DNA of 64,000 bases from an uncultured Bacteroides sp. (lineage in GTDB: Bacteria; Bacteroidota; Bacteroidia; Bacteroidales; UBA932): the NCBI GenBank assembly GCA_900546925.1, contig UREV01000009.1:24865-88864 (forward strand), written 5' to 3'. The notes under the pieces were generated by a model. That model did not search any database. It was not told where the DNA came from and was given only the letters and a program-made list of their open reading frames with translations. Of the stretch, positions 8,784 to 17,973 are shown one piece after another; position 1 is the first letter of the stretch, and the number at the start of each line of letters is the position of its first letter. A program made the position numbers and the translations under genes.

Positions 8784-9935
8784 TCATTTCAGAATTTCGT
8801 CTACAAAACTCTTTACATTCTCGCGTGTGCCGGTGAATGCCTGCCTGAATGACATGCCTTCAGAAACGACCTCGAGTCCGGCTTTGGCAGCCATGTCGTT
8901 CATCAGTCTGACGCTGGCTCCGGCCCACGTGAATGATCCGAACCCTGCGAATTTGTGTTTCTTCACCATTCTGGCACAGACACCGTGCACGATGGATCTC
9001 ATGACCGGGAAAATGTCGCCGTTATATGTCGGCGAACCGCAAACGAGTGTGTCGTACTCGAACACATCCTTGTATATGAATGAGGCGTTTTCTTCTACCG
9101 CGTTGTGAATCACGCATTTGACGCCGCGGCTCTGCAACTCTTCGAATATCGCTTTGGCAGCCTTTTCAGTATTGCCGTACATGGAGCCATACACGATGCA
9201 GACGCCTTTTTCCGTCTCGTAGCGGCTCATCTTGTCGTACAATGCGAGAACTTCAGGAATCTGCTTCTCCCAGATAGGTCCATGAGTGCTGCAAATTCTT
9301 GATATTTCGGTGTTTGCGAATTTTTTCAATGCTGCCTGGACCTGGTTGCCATACTTGCCGACTATGCTCGCATAATAACGGACCATTTCATCACGAAAAT
9401 CCTCGAAATGATCTGGTTCTGAATTCTTTACAGCGCCAAAACATCCAAATCCGTCTCCGGAGAACAAAGTTTTCTCCTCAGGGCAATATGTCATCATGGT
9501 CTCAGGCCAATGTACAAGCGGAGTCATCTTGAACACGACAGAGGTCTCTCCAAGAGTCAGGGTCTCCCCTTCCTGAACTGCTTTCACATTATCCGTAATT
9601 CCCTGATAGCCTTCTATCATAGGAAGAGTCCTGGCGTTGCCTATTATGGTAATTTCCGGATAGGTCTTGCGGATAAGGGAAATCAATGCAGAGTGGTCCG
9701 GCTCCATATGGTTTATTATCAGGAAGTCTATCTTTCTGTCCCCTATTTCTTCACGTATATTGTCCAGAAAATCGTCACCGAAAGATGCCGCCGCAGTATC
9801 AATCAGCGCAATCTTTTCATCTACAATAAGATATGAATTATATGCAACACCGTAAGGGAGTGTCCACTGGTTTTCGAACAGAATATTGCGGTGGTCTGTG
9901 ACACCGACATATCTGATATGCTCCGAAATTTTCAT
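8784..9935 (-). CDS. fprA: A-type flavoprotein / flavodiiron protein (FprA family)
   Basis: A soluble oxygen- or NO-reducing enzyme that protects anaerobes. The 383-residue protein has an N-terminal metallo-beta-lactamase fold whose diiron ligands are visible: H76, E78, D80 and H81 in NHMEPDHS, then LVHWPE, SGDGFG and STHGPIW. A C-terminal flavodoxin domain binds FMN, with VYGSMYGNTEKAA at about 248-260. There is no rubredoxin or NADH-oxidase extension, so it needs an external electron donor. It has its own likely promoter (9968-9975) and a 57-base gap to the next gene, so it may head the six-gene directon. Confidence 0.95.
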   Translation of the reverse strand: MKISEHIRYVGVTDHRNILFENQWTLPYGVAYNSYLIVDEKIALIDTAAASFGDDFLDNIREEIGDRKIDFLIINHMEPDHSALISLIRKTYPEITIIGNARTLPMIEGYQGITDNVKAVQEGETLTLGETSVVFKMTPLVHWPETMMTYCPEEKTLFSGDGFGCFGAVKNSEPDHFEDFRDEMVRYYASIVGKYGNQVQAALKKFANTEISRICSTHGPIWEKQIPEVLALYDKMSRYETEKGVCIVYGSMYGNTEKAAKAIFEELQSRGVKCVIHNAVEENASFIYKDVFEYDTLVCGSPTYNGDIFPVMRSIVHGVCARMVKKHKFAGFGSFTWAGASVRLMNDMAAKAGLEVVSEGMSFRQAFTGTRENVKSFVDEILK

Positions 9936-9967
9936 GTGCGGTTATGAATTATTAATAATACATTATA

Positions 9968-9975
9968 CAAAAATA
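9968..9975 (-). promoter_or_regulatory. Bacteroidetes -7 element upstream of fprA
   Basis: Minus-strand TATTTTTG matches TAnnTTTG and lies 33 bases before the fprA ATG. A correctly spaced -33 TTTG was not found. Confidence 0.5.
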
Positions 9976-9987
9976 GTAAGAATCTCG

Positions 9988-10596
9988 CTAAAAAACTATT
10001 GCAAGGCTCAATAAAATGCCCGAATTGAAAGCCTTGCTCATTCCCAAGTTTTTTTTCGACACCATTTGGTTGCTGTATTTGTCGTAAACATCAGGATGAG
10101 AAAGCGAAAACAAAGCGGAAGCATTGACATTGACAGCCACTGAACCGGTTATCGGGATGCGGTAGCCGTATCCGGCGCGATATAGCAGGGATATTTGCGA
10201 GGACTTTCGGAATCCTGCGCCGCTCTCGATAAACACGAGGCTTCCGGCATCTTCAGGATTTCGTGTCAGACGCACCGTCGTCCGGAGGGTAAGCGGTACC
10301 ATCCTCTCCCCTTTTTTCGCTCCCAGATATCCTGAACAAAGTGATATGCAGACTCTGTTACGTATATCGTAACCTGCAGATACTGTGAGCATTCCATTTA
10401 TATGATTCTCTCTGACCACATTGGAACTTTCCACCAGATATCTGTCAGCCGTAATGAAGGTACTTTTTTCCAATGAAATGAAATTATAGAGCACTCCCCA
10501 CTCGGCGCCGAATCTGAAATTACCTGGCGACGCCGACCCTGGCACCGCAATCAGCAGCAAGATGGCCGCGAGCGTTATTCTGACGTGTAACTTCAT
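9988..10596 (-). CDS. Unknown secreted protein, predicted small outer-membrane beta-barrel
   Basis: Not recognised as a named family. The 202-residue protein has a clear signal peptide (MKLHVRITLAAILLLIAVPGSASPG, cleavage near residue 22-24). Alternating hydrophobic/polar strands and many Gly/Tyr/Ser turns follow, and the end is hydrophobic (LLSLAIVF) and terminates in Phe, as many outer-membrane beta-barrels do. It overlaps the upstream gene by 4 bases (10593-10596), so translation is coupled with it, and both follow pyk in one transcript. Function is unknown; the barrel assignment is from pattern only. Confidence 0.65.
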   Translation of the reverse strand: MKLHVRITLAAILLLIAVPGSASPGNFRFGAEWGVLYNFISLEKSTFITADRYLVESSNVVRENHINGMLTVSAGYDIRNRVCISLCSGYLGAKKGERMVPLTLRTTVRLTRNPEDAGSLVFIESGAGFRKSSQISLLYRAGYGYRIPITGSVAVNVNASALFSLSHPDVYDKYSNQMVSKKNLGMSKAFNSGILLSLAIVF

Positions 10597-11129
10597 AAGA
10601 ATCTGTACCTTATGGTTATTTCAGGGATATATGCATAGCGCACGCCCAGACTGTGGAACTCGAGGGTGCTGCCGTGCACCGGATTTGAAGACATGTGGCA
10701 GCCCAGCATCGCCGTGAATCCAAGCGACAAAGAAAGCGGCGAACCAGACCTGAGTGTAGCCTGAAAAGTGCCTGATACACCAGCGATTACGCCATATTTA
10801 CCCTTAGTGTTGTGCGTATATCCGACGACCGCTCCGGGTCCGCCCGTAAGCGACAAGGCAGACTTTCCGAAATTGAATTCACGAGCCGTAAAAAGCAGAT
10901 GGCAATCCGCTTTGTATCCCGGTTTGTCATAGCGCCCGCGAGGAATTCCTTCCAAGTCGAAGCATGTCCGGACCAATGTTGCCGTACCTGATTTTGTTTC
11001 GAGCAATAAGCTGATTCCAGCTGTCTTCGGTGAAGATAAAATGCCCAATTCCGTCGTCTGGGAACATGCGATTCTCTCTCCGAAAATCCATGTAACCAGA
11101 ACGATGGTTATGAGCATCTTGATTTTCAA
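10593..11129 (-). CDS. Unknown secreted protein, predicted outer-membrane beta-barrel
   Basis: Not recognised. The 178-residue protein has a signal peptide (MKIKMLITIVLVTWIFGERIACSQ). The IACSQ segment could mark a Cys lipobox, but the context is weak for one. The rest is beta-rich with repeated GxSxxF/GxxxGY patterns and ends in the aromatic ITIRYRFL, typical of an outer-membrane barrel. It starts 2 bases after the pyk stop and overlaps the next gene, so the three form one operon. A structural role as a pair with its neighbour is inference; both are about barrel size for eight strands. Confidence 0.62.
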   Translation of the reverse strand: MKIKMLITIVLVTWIFGERIACSQTTELGILSSPKTAGISLLLETKSGTATLVRTCFDLEGIPRGRYDKPGYKADCHLLFTAREFNFGKSALSLTGGPGAVVGYTHNTKGKYGVIAGVSGTFQATLRSGSPLSLSLGFTAMLGCHMSSNPVHGSTLEFHSLGVRYAYIPEITIRYRFL

Positions 11130-11131
11130 TA

Positions 11132-12535
11132 CTATACGTATTTTAACTCCATATATGTCGCTCCGACTTGAGCGCCGAATACACCACCGATGAATCCTAC
11201 AAGATCGCCTTTCGATATACGTCCTTCTTCAGAAAGGATTTCTATGGATTTGTCCGCAAACTCCTCTTTCGTCTTCACTATGTCGAACGGATAAGCCTTT
11301 ACTCCGAATACGAGGGCGAGTTCACGCATAGTGAATTTGTTGTAACACATGGCGTAAATCGGAACCTTAGGCCTGAATGTAGAGATATAACGTCCCACTC
11401 GACCGGTATAAGTGTCGAATATAAGAGCTTTTACAGGCAGTTCCTGAGTCGCTGACACAAGTGAACGCGCCAGGACGACCGCTACAGGCTTGACTGCTTT
11501 TCTCAAATCCAGATTCAAGTTCACATCGATGGTCTGCTCTGTCTGGAGCGCGATTCTGGTCATGGTCTTTACCGCCTCTACAGGGTATTTGCCGTATGCA
11601 CTCTCACCGCTCAACATAATAGCATCTGCACTCTGGAAAATGGCATTGGCCACATCCGTCACTTCCGCGCGGGTAGGTCTCGGATTTTCGATCATGCTCT
11701 GGAGCATCTGGGTGGCTACGATTACAGGTTTCTTCCTGTCGCGGCAAGCTTTTACTATATCCCTCTGTACCAACGGAATACGCTCTGCTGGAATCTCCAC
11801 GCCGAGGTCTCCCCTGGCCACCATAATTCCGTAACAATATGTAAGAATGTCGTCGAGATTGTCGACACCCTGCTGATTCTCGATTTTGGAAATGATTTTC
11901 AGATGACTGTTTCTTGCATCGAGAATGCTTTGGATTTCCTGAAGGTCTTTTGCACTTCTGACGAAAGAATGTGCGATGAAGTCGATATCGGCATCTATCG
12001 CCCAATTAATGAATTTTTTGTCTTTTTCTGTAACAGCAGGAAGGTTTATATGAACATTAGGCACATTTACGCTCTTATGTCCCTTAATCAAGCCCTCGTT
12101 CATTACTTTACAAATCAGTTTTCCTTCTTCCTTGTCTATGACTGCCAGATCTACAGAACCGTCATCGATAAGAATATCAGACCCTACTGGAACGTCTTCT
12201 GCCATATGAGGATAGGTGGTATATAACTTTCCCTTCGTGCATGGTTTCGACGGATCGTCGATAATCTCTATCATTTCATCTGTATGCGCCACAAAGCCCA
12301 CAGAATCGGCCATTTGTGTAAGTCTGACCTCCGGTCCCTTGGTATCGATTAGAATCGCTATCCTGTCCGATACTTTACGTACGTTCTCCACTATTCTGCC
12401 CGCCCCTTCTATCGTCGCATGGGCCGAGTTTATGCGAACGACATTCATTCCGTTTTCATAAAGGTCACGGATGAATTCCTCGTCGCATCTGTTGTCTGCA
12501 ATTGTACAGATGATTTTTGTCTTTTTGTCAATCAT
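11132..12535 (-). CDS. pyk: Pyruvate kinase
   Basis: Catalyses PEP + ADP to pyruvate + ATP, the last step of glycolysis. The 467-residue protein is full length (usual 460-480) with no extra PEP-utilising domain. Motifs seen are LIDTKGPEVRLT (phosphate/ADP site), ISKIENQQG with the catalytic lysine, MVARGDLGVEIP for metal and substrate binding, and the C-terminal allosteric domain. A minus-strand TAAATTTG lies 22-29 bases before the ATG. It heads an operon with two outer-membrane proteins. Confidence 0.97.
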   Translation of the reverse strand: MIDKKTKIICTIADNRCDEEFIRDLYENGMNVVRINSAHATIEGAGRIVENVRKVSDRIAILIDTKGPEVRLTQMADSVGFVAHTDEMIEIIDDPSKPCTKGKLYTTYPHMAEDVPVGSDILIDDGSVDLAVIDKEEGKLICKVMNEGLIKGHKSVNVPNVHINLPAVTEKDKKFINWAIDADIDFIAHSFVRSAKDLQEIQSILDARNSHLKIISKIENQQGVDNLDDILTYCYGIMVARGDLGVEIPAERIPLVQRDIVKACRDRKKPVIVATQMLQSMIENPRPTRAEVTDVANAIFQSADAIMLSGESAYGKYPVEAVKTMTRIALQTEQTIDVNLNLDLRKAVKPVAVVLARSLVSATQELPVKALIFDTYTGRVGRYISTFRPKVPIYAMCYNKFTMRELALVFGVKAYPFDIVKTKEEFADKSIEILSEEGRISKGDLVGFIGGVFGAQVGATYMELKYV

Positions 12536-12556
12536 ATTCTCTTAGGTTTTCCAATA

Positions 12557-12564
12557 CAAATTTA
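12557..12564 (-). promoter_or_regulatory. Bacteroidetes -7 element of the pyk operon
   Basis: Minus-strand TAAATTTG, an exact fit to TAnnTTTG, just upstream of pyk and divergent from the rarA promoter. Confidence 0.5.
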
Positions 12565-12620
12565 ATGAAATTTATCCATACTCCGAGTATTTTGACCTTT
12601 ACTTAATATCGTTATTTCAT

Positions 12621-12628
12621 TATCTTTG
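12621..12628 (+). promoter_or_regulatory. Bacteroidetes -7 element upstream of rarA
   Basis: TATCTTTG fits TAnnTTTG. It lies 125 bases before the rarA ATG, giving a long leader that contains a 33-codon open frame. Confidence 0.5.
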
Positions 12629-12640
12629 TATGCGGGAATT

Positions 12641-12742
12641 ATGGATTTAATCTCCTTTTTAGAGTCCAGTATCGCCAAATTTTTGTATAACATTTTTGTT
12701 ATCACGCTTAACTTTTATGTTACAAGCATTGATTATACGTAA
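12641..12742 (+). CDS. Possible short leader peptide, 33 residues
   Basis: An ATG 12 bases after the -7 box opens a 33-codon frame ending in TAA 11 bases before rarA. The peptide begins MDLISFLESSIAKF and is hydrophobic in its centre, so it could be a small membrane peptide or a translated leader. There is no homology evidence, and AT-rich leaders produce such frames by chance. Kept only because promoter, ATG and spacing are coherent. Confidence 0.2.
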   Translation: MDLISFLESSIAKFLYNIFVITLNFYVTSIDYT

Positions 12743-12753
12743 TTTACGTTAAA

Positions 12754-14079
12754 ATGAACAAAGAATCAGAATATACATCGAATAAACTGCTTCCTCCCCT
12801 TCCGGAGAGGATGAGACCACACAATCTGGACGAATATGTTGGCCAGAAACATCTCGTCGGGGAAGGCTGTATCCTTAGAAATATGATCTCCGGAGGAAAT
12901 CTGACATCGTTCATTCTATGGGGACCTCCGGGCGTAGGCAAAACTTCACTTGCACGTATCGTGGCTGCTTCTTTGGACAGGGATTTCTATACGCTCTCTG
13001 CGGTAAGTTCAGGTGTAAAAGATGTGCGGGAAGTCATTGACAAAGCCCGCGCCGGGGCGAACTCGGTTTTCGGCGGCATCAAGGGGGCTCCTATCCTTTT
13101 TATCGACGAGATTCACAGGTTCAACAAGGCTCAGCAGGACGCATTGCTCGGAGCGGTCGAGGACGGGACAGTCGTTCTGATAGGCGCGACTACCGAAAAT
13201 CCGTCGTTCGAGGTCATAAATCCGCTGTTGTCACGATGTCAGGTTTTTGTGCTGAAGCCGCTTGAAATGTCTGATCTTCAGGATCTTCTGGACCGAGCTC
13301 TCGCGACCGATGAAATTCTTCGCCATAAGGATATTAAGGTCAATGAGAAAGAGGCCCTATTCCGTTACAGTGGTGGAGATGCCAGAAGATTGCTCAATAT
13401 TTTGGAGATTGTAGTGGAGTCGGCTGCAGGTAACAGCCCTATAGTCATTGATAATAAAATGGTTGAACATTGTCTTCAGACGGATTCGGCCAGATATGAC
13501 AAGGGCGGCGAGATGCATTACGACATCATTTCGGCATTTATAAAGAGTATCAGAGGCTCGGATCCGAATGCGGCCATCTATTATTTGGCCAGAATGATCG
13601 ACGGCGGGGAGGATCCTGTCTTTATCGCGCGGAGATTGTGTATTTCTGCCGCGGAGGATATCGGTCTGGCCAATCCGAATGCTCTTCTGCTGGCCAATGC
13701 CTGTTTTCAGACGGTTTCTTCTATAGGTATGCCGGAGGGACGTATCCCGTTGGCTGAGGCGACTATTTATCTGGCTTCTTCTCCGAAGAGTAATTCGGCG
13801 TATCTAGCTATAAATGAAGCTCTTGAAGTAGCATCAAAGACTCGTTCCGAGGCTGTTCCGCTGCCGATTCGAAATGCGCCTACAGCTCTGATGAAAGAAC
13901 TTGGATATAGTGACGGATACAAATATTCACATGATTATCCGGGACATTTTGTAGATCAGGAGTTTATGCCGGAAGGGCTTCGTGGCCGTGTGTTTTATGA
14001 ACCGGCTCCAAACAGGCATGAGGATGTCATGAAGTCTTATCTGGAGTCGTGCTGGCCAAAATATTATAACAAGAAGTAG
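12754..14079 (+). CDS. rarA: Replication-associated recombination protein A (AAA ATPase)
   Basis: A clamp-loader-like AAA+ ATPase (RarA/MgsA/WRNIP1 family) acting at stalled replication forks. The 441-residue protein begins RMRPHNLDEYVGQKHLVG, the family N-terminus. Walker A GPPGVGKTSLA lies at about 54-64, Walker B LFIDEIHRFNKAQQD at about 112-126, sensor 1 GATTENPSFE follows, and the tetramerisation domain contains the conserved FIKSIRGSDPNAA and EDIGLANP blocks. It is convergent with tamL, only 11 bases separating the stops, with no visible terminator. Confidence 0.96.
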   Translation: MNKESEYTSNKLLPPLPERMRPHNLDEYVGQKHLVGEGCILRNMISGGNLTSFILWGPPGVGKTSLARIVAASLDRDFYTLSAVSSGVKDVREVIDKARAGANSVFGGIKGAPILFIDEIHRFNKAQQDALLGAVEDGTVVLIGATTENPSFEVINPLLSRCQVFVLKPLEMSDLQDLLDRALATDEILRHKDIKVNEKEALFRYSGGDARRLLNILEIVVESAAGNSPIVIDNKMVEHCLQTDSARYDKGGEMHYDIISAFIKSIRGSDPNAAIYYLARMIDGGEDPVFIARRLCISAAEDIGLANPNALLLANACFQTVSSIGMPEGRIPLAEATIYLASSPKSNSAYLAINEALEVASKTRSEAVPLPIRNAPTALMKELGYSDGYKYSHDYPGHFVDQEFMPEGLRGRVFYEPAPNRHEDVMKSYLESCWPKYYNKK

Positions 14080-14090
14080 TAAAGATAATC

Positions 14091-16337
14091 TTAGAACGGA
14101 TATCCCACGCCGAAATGTACGGCATAACCATATCTTTTCAGCCAACCGGACGGACCGACCCATCTGTGCCCGCTTTCTCTTGAAGGGTCGCGAAATACCA
14201 TACCCATATCGAAACGCAGGAGGATGAAGTTCAGGTCCAGTCTGAGACCCACTCCCCAGTTGGCGGCTATGCCTTCCAGGAAGTTATTCATATTTATAAT
14301 ATCCTCAGCATCAGTGTTTTTATTCTTGAAGTTCCAGACGTTTCCGGCGTCCACGAATACAGCTCCGTTAATTTTCCAGAACATTCCGAAACGATATTCG
14401 GCATTGACCTCAAACTTCATATCGCCGGTCTGGCTCGGAATCGAGAAGACGGTGTCGCGCGGCGAGGTACCCGGACCTACATTCCTGGCCTGCCAGCCGC
14501 GCAAGCTGTTGGCGCCTCCACTGTAGAATTGCTGTTCGTATGGGAGGGCGCTCGAGTTTGCGTAAGCGAGTCCGGCTCCGGCCAGGAAACGTGTCGCAAT
14601 CGCTTGTCTGTCATTTTTTCCGAATACCCAAGTCTTACCGGCGGTGAATTCTCCGCGGACGTATTGTGAGAACGGGGTGCTCCAGATGCTGTGCTTGCCG
14701 GTGGCCGAATTTTTCGGCAGCAACGGGTTGAAAAGCGACAGGAAGTTGCCGGCTTCGTTAAACTGGAACTTGAAATAATGATATGAGCGCTTCGGGTTGA
14801 CGTCGGTACATGTCGTATAATATATGGTACCGCCGGCGCCGAAATCGAAGTGGTCGTAATATGAACTCGTGAGGAAAATGTTGGACGAAATGGTCTCCAA
14901 AAAGTCCTGGTTCATGTCGTATATCCTCACGACGTTCAGCTGAGTCGGGTTGAACTGGAAGTGCAGTTTTTTGTAAGAACCCGAGTAGCCGAATGAGTAA
15001 GAAATGATGTTTCTGGTGTACTCAGGGCGGTTCTGGTAGTTGTATGAGGCTTTGATTTCCGTAGACGGAACGGCTTTCTTGAAGCGTTGCACTGGAACGA
15101 AAATGAATTTCGGGAACTTGATGCCTGCAGACACTCCCAATTCCGTGGAGCTTGTACTGCTGTTCGGTTTGAACTGGAAATTTCCGGTAAAATTCAGGTT
15201 GAGCACTTCCCCGCCATGGAAAATGTTCTTGTGATAGAATGACAATCCCGGTGAAATACCGAGCAGTCCGCTTGAGTTCGATGAAGCTTCGATGTTTAAC
15301 TTGAAGCCTTGGATTTTGGAGGCGGAGAGCGATATATCGGCATTGACACTAGCCGTATCAGATTGTTTTACAGCGACATTCACGCTGCTGAGAATATTCA
15401 GGGCGGAGTAACGCGAGTAGGTGCGGTTCACCACGGTCTCGTCGTACATGTCGCCCGGATGTATCAGGTTCAGGTCTCTCAGGACCTTCTCGCGGATCTT
15501 CAGATTGTCCGGATAATTGATTCCTATCTCGTTGAAATAGAACTTTCTGAACGGCACCGCATCTTTGGTGGTTTCGTTCCTCGTATATTCGTTTATCCGG
15601 TATTCCAGGAAGGCTTCTCCGGGGGTGGTCAATGTGTCAGCGGAGAAGAAGTAGTTGTTCTTGGTCAGGCTGTAATATCCGTGTTTTCTGAAGTAGGTCG
15701 ATGAGCGTCGGCTTTCCTCTTCCAGCAAGGACTCAGACAGGTACTGGCCCTTCTTTACAAGCACCTTATTTGTGTCCGCGCAGAAGTCTTCATCCAGGAC
15801 TCCGCTCTCTGGCAACACGTAACGTATACCATTGATAGTATATTGTTTACCCAGAGTTACATTATATTTGACTTTAGATACTTTCCTGTTCGTTTTCACA
15901 GATGCTTCTACCGTAGAACCATAGTATCCCAAGTACTCCAAATGTCTGATGATATTATCTACAGACGGTGAAATCTGAGTGGAATCGAAGACGACCGGAG
16001 CGGTTCCGAGTTTCCTCGAAATACGCGCGAAAAATGAGTTGCTGTGCCCCGACCAGTTATACACGCAAAGGAAAGGGTTCCATCCGAAAATGAAGCTCGA
16101 ATTCGGCTTCTGCTTAATATAAGGCTCGATTTCCCCCGTCTTGAACCGCTTGTCGTTCTCGACCTTGATCTCGTTCTTCGCGAGCCTGCTTTCGCCCTCC
16201 GCCAATGATTTCGTTGTGCTGCAGGATTGGGTCAATGCCAATGCTACCGCTATTGCCACAAGGCAAAGAGCGGAGACCATGCGTTCGGGTCGCGAAACTA
16301 TGTCCTGGACCGTTAATTTCATCCTGCAATCAACCAA
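14091..16337 (-). CDS. tamL: TamL-type lipoprotein, BamA/TamA-family outer-membrane assembly factor
   Basis: A 748-residue Omp85-family protein. The N-terminal hydrophobic segment ends in a lipobox (LTQSC, then STTKSLAEGE), so it is a lipid-anchored TamA relative, the form found in Bacteroidetes. Periplasmic POTRA-like repeats span roughly residues 40-420. The C-terminal 16-strand barrel includes YSGGANSLRGW, the Omp85 hallmark, near residue 610, and ends in VHFGVGYPF with a terminal Phe. Known role of the family: inserting outer-membrane proteins or moving lipid with TamB; no tamB is in this window. The first ATG and one 15 bases inside are both possible starts. Confidence 0.85.
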   Translation of the reverse strand: MVDCRMKLTVQDIVSRPERMVSALCLVAIAVALALTQSCSTTKSLAEGESRLAKNEIKVENDKRFKTGEIEPYIKQKPNSSFIFGWNPFLCVYNWSGHSNSFFARISRKLGTAPVVFDSTQISPSVDNIIRHLEYLGYYGSTVEASVKTNRKVSKVKYNVTLGKQYTINGIRYVLPESGVLDEDFCADTNKVLVKKGQYLSESLLEEESRRSSTYFRKHGYYSLTKNNYFFSADTLTTPGEAFLEYRINEYTRNETTKDAVPFRKFYFNEIGINYPDNLKIREKVLRDLNLIHPGDMYDETVVNRTYSRYSALNILSSVNVAVKQSDTASVNADISLSASKIQGFKLNIEASSNSSGLLGISPGLSFYHKNIFHGGEVLNLNFTGNFQFKPNSSTSSTELGVSAGIKFPKFIFVPVQRFKKAVPSTEIKASYNYQNRPEYTRNIISYSFGYSGSYKKLHFQFNPTQLNVVRIYDMNQDFLETISSNIFLTSSYYDHFDFGAGGTIYYTTCTDVNPKRSYHYFKFQFNEAGNFLSLFNPLLPKNSATGKHSIWSTPFSQYVRGEFTAGKTWVFGKNDRQAIATRFLAGAGLAYANSSALPYEQQFYSGGANSLRGWQARNVGPGTSPRDTVFSIPSQTGDMKFEVNAEYRFGMFWKINGAVFVDAGNVWNFKNKNTDAEDIINMNNFLEGIAANWGVGLRLDLNFILLRFDMGMVFRDPSRESGHRWVGPSGWLKRYGYAVHFGVGYPF

Positions 16338-16376
16338 ATTTCGTTTTAAAACAGATGTTTTTCGTTTCTTACCCTA

Positions 16377-16409
16377 CAAAATTACGTTATTTTAAAAGAT
16401 TATCTCAAA
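16377..16409 (-). promoter_or_regulatory. Bacteroidetes promoter of tamL
   Basis: Minus-strand TTTG (16406-16409), 21-base spacer, TAATTTTG (16377-16384): a full -33/-7 match, about 40 bases before the tamL start. Confidence 0.65.
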
Positions 16410-16426
16410 TAAAAAGTGAAAATAGT

Positions 16427-16434
16427 TATATTTG
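16427..16434 (+). promoter_or_regulatory. Bacteroidetes -7 element of the arginine decarboxylase-type gene
   Basis: TATATTTG fits TAnnTTTG exactly, 68 bases before the start. It is divergent from and next to the tamL promoter. Confidence 0.55.
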
Positions 16435-16502
16435 CATCCGATTTCGGTCTTTTTGCCGGAACCTAGTATTACATATGACTTTTTTTACATTTGTTTTAAA
16501 GG

Positions 16503-17897
16503 ATGAAGAACAAGTATATCGATTTGGTCGGACAGACTTTCGATTTCCCGCAGGATGAGTTTAGAGTAGAAGACGGGACCCTGTATGTTAATGACATAAA
16601 CATGATGGATATCATTAAGGAATATGGTACCCCATTGAAGATTACTTACTTACCAAAGATTTCAAGTCAGATACAGAGGGCGAAGAGGATGTTCCGTAAT
16701 GCGATGTCCAAGGTTAGCTACGACGGAGATTATCATTATTGTTATTGCACGAAGAGTTCCCAATTCGAGTTTGTTCTGGAAGAAGTACTTAAAAACAATG
16801 TTCATATAGAGACATCGTCCGCATATGACCTTAATCTTATCCGGAGTCTTAAGGATAAAGGCTTGGTAGATAAGGATTTGATTATCATATGTAATGGTTT
16901 CAAGAAGCCTCAGTACATTAAGAATATGGCCAACTTCCTGAATTCAGGATGGCATAATCTCATTCCTGTGCTTGACAACAAGAATGAGCTGGAAGACCTC
17001 GATGATCTCGTGGAAGTTCCTACAAACCTCGGTATCCGTATCGCTGCCGAAGAGGAGCCTTCATTCGATTTCTATACATCCCGTCTCGGAATCCGTTACA
17101 GCGACATCATTCCTTTCTATAAGAATGGCATCAGCAAGAATCCTAAGTTCAAGCTCAAGATGCTTCATTTCTTCATCAATACTGGTATCCGCGATACCTC
17201 TTATTATTGGAATGAGCTTTCACGCTGTCTTAACTTGTACTGTGATTTGAGACAGATCTGCCCTGATCTGGATTCTCTCAATATCGGTGGCGGTCTTCCT
17301 ATAAAGACTTCACTTACATGGGATTACGACTATAAGTACATGATTGAGGAAATCGTAAATCAGATCAAGACTGTTTGCGAGGCTCATGGCGTTCCTGTTC
17401 CTGACATCTATTCAGAGTTCGGCAACTTCACTGTCGGCGAATCCGGTGCCACCATTTTCAAGGTTCTGGACGTAAAACAGCAGAATGACCGTGAGTGCTG
17501 GTACATGATCGACAATTCTTTCATGACCACACTTCCTGACACATGGGGACTTAACCAGAGGTTCATCCTCTTCCCTATCAACAAGTGGAATGATGAGTAT
17601 CACAGAGTCTTCCTCGGCGGCCTTACTTGTGACAGTAAGGATTATTATAACTCTGAGGCCCACGCGAATGCGATCTTCCTTCCGACTATAAGAAACAGAA
17701 GGGATGCTTTGTATATCGGTTTCTTCCACACTGGAGCATACCAGGAGGCTATTTCCGGTTATGGTGGAGTAAAGCATTGCCTGCAGCCGTCGCCTAAGCA
17801 TATTCTTATCGACAAGGATAAGGACGGCAACATCAAGACGAAGTTGTTCGCTCCTGAGCAGAGTGCAGAGTCTATGCTCAAGATTCTAGGTTACTAA
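16503..17897 (+). CDS. Bacteroidetes-type arginine decarboxylase (PLP fold type III)
   Basis: A 464-residue alanine-racemase-fold decarboxylase of the kind annotated as arginine decarboxylase in Flavobacteria and Bacteroidales. It is much shorter than E. coli SpeA (about 650). The PLP lysine is K84 in CYCTKSSQ. A phosphate-binding stretch SLNIGGGLPI, the EFGNFTVGESG block and the substrate Cys-Asp pair in GGLTCDSKDYY are visible. Products would be agmatine and CO2, feeding polyamine synthesis. Substrate specificity (arginine versus lysine, ornithine or carboxynorspermidine) is inferred from family annotation. ATG preferred; no Shine-Dalgarno is seen, as usual here. Confidence 0.82.
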   Translation: MKNKYIDLVGQTFDFPQDEFRVEDGTLYVNDINMMDIIKEYGTPLKITYLPKISSQIQRAKRMFRNAMSKVSYDGDYHYCYCTKSSQFEFVLEEVLKNNVHIETSSAYDLNLIRSLKDKGLVDKDLIIICNGFKKPQYIKNMANFLNSGWHNLIPVLDNKNELEDLDDLVEVPTNLGIRIAAEEEPSFDFYTSRLGIRYSDIIPFYKNGISKNPKFKLKMLHFFINTGIRDTSYYWNELSRCLNLYCDLRQICPDLDSLNIGGGLPIKTSLTWDYDYKYMIEEIVNQIKTVCEAHGVPVPDIYSEFGNFTVGESGATIFKVLDVKQQNDRECWYMIDNSFMTTLPDTWGLNQRFILFPINKWNDEYHRVFLGGLTCDSKDYYNSEAHANAIFLPTIRNRRDALYIGFFHTGAYQEAISGYGGVKHCLQPSPKHILIDKDKDGNIKTKLFAPEQSAESMLKILGY

Positions 17898-17973
17898 TTC
17901 GAGGATACGAAGACGCTATTAGAAACGCCTATTTCCCTGAGTCGGTTCAGGGATATTAATTACGAGGATAGTA

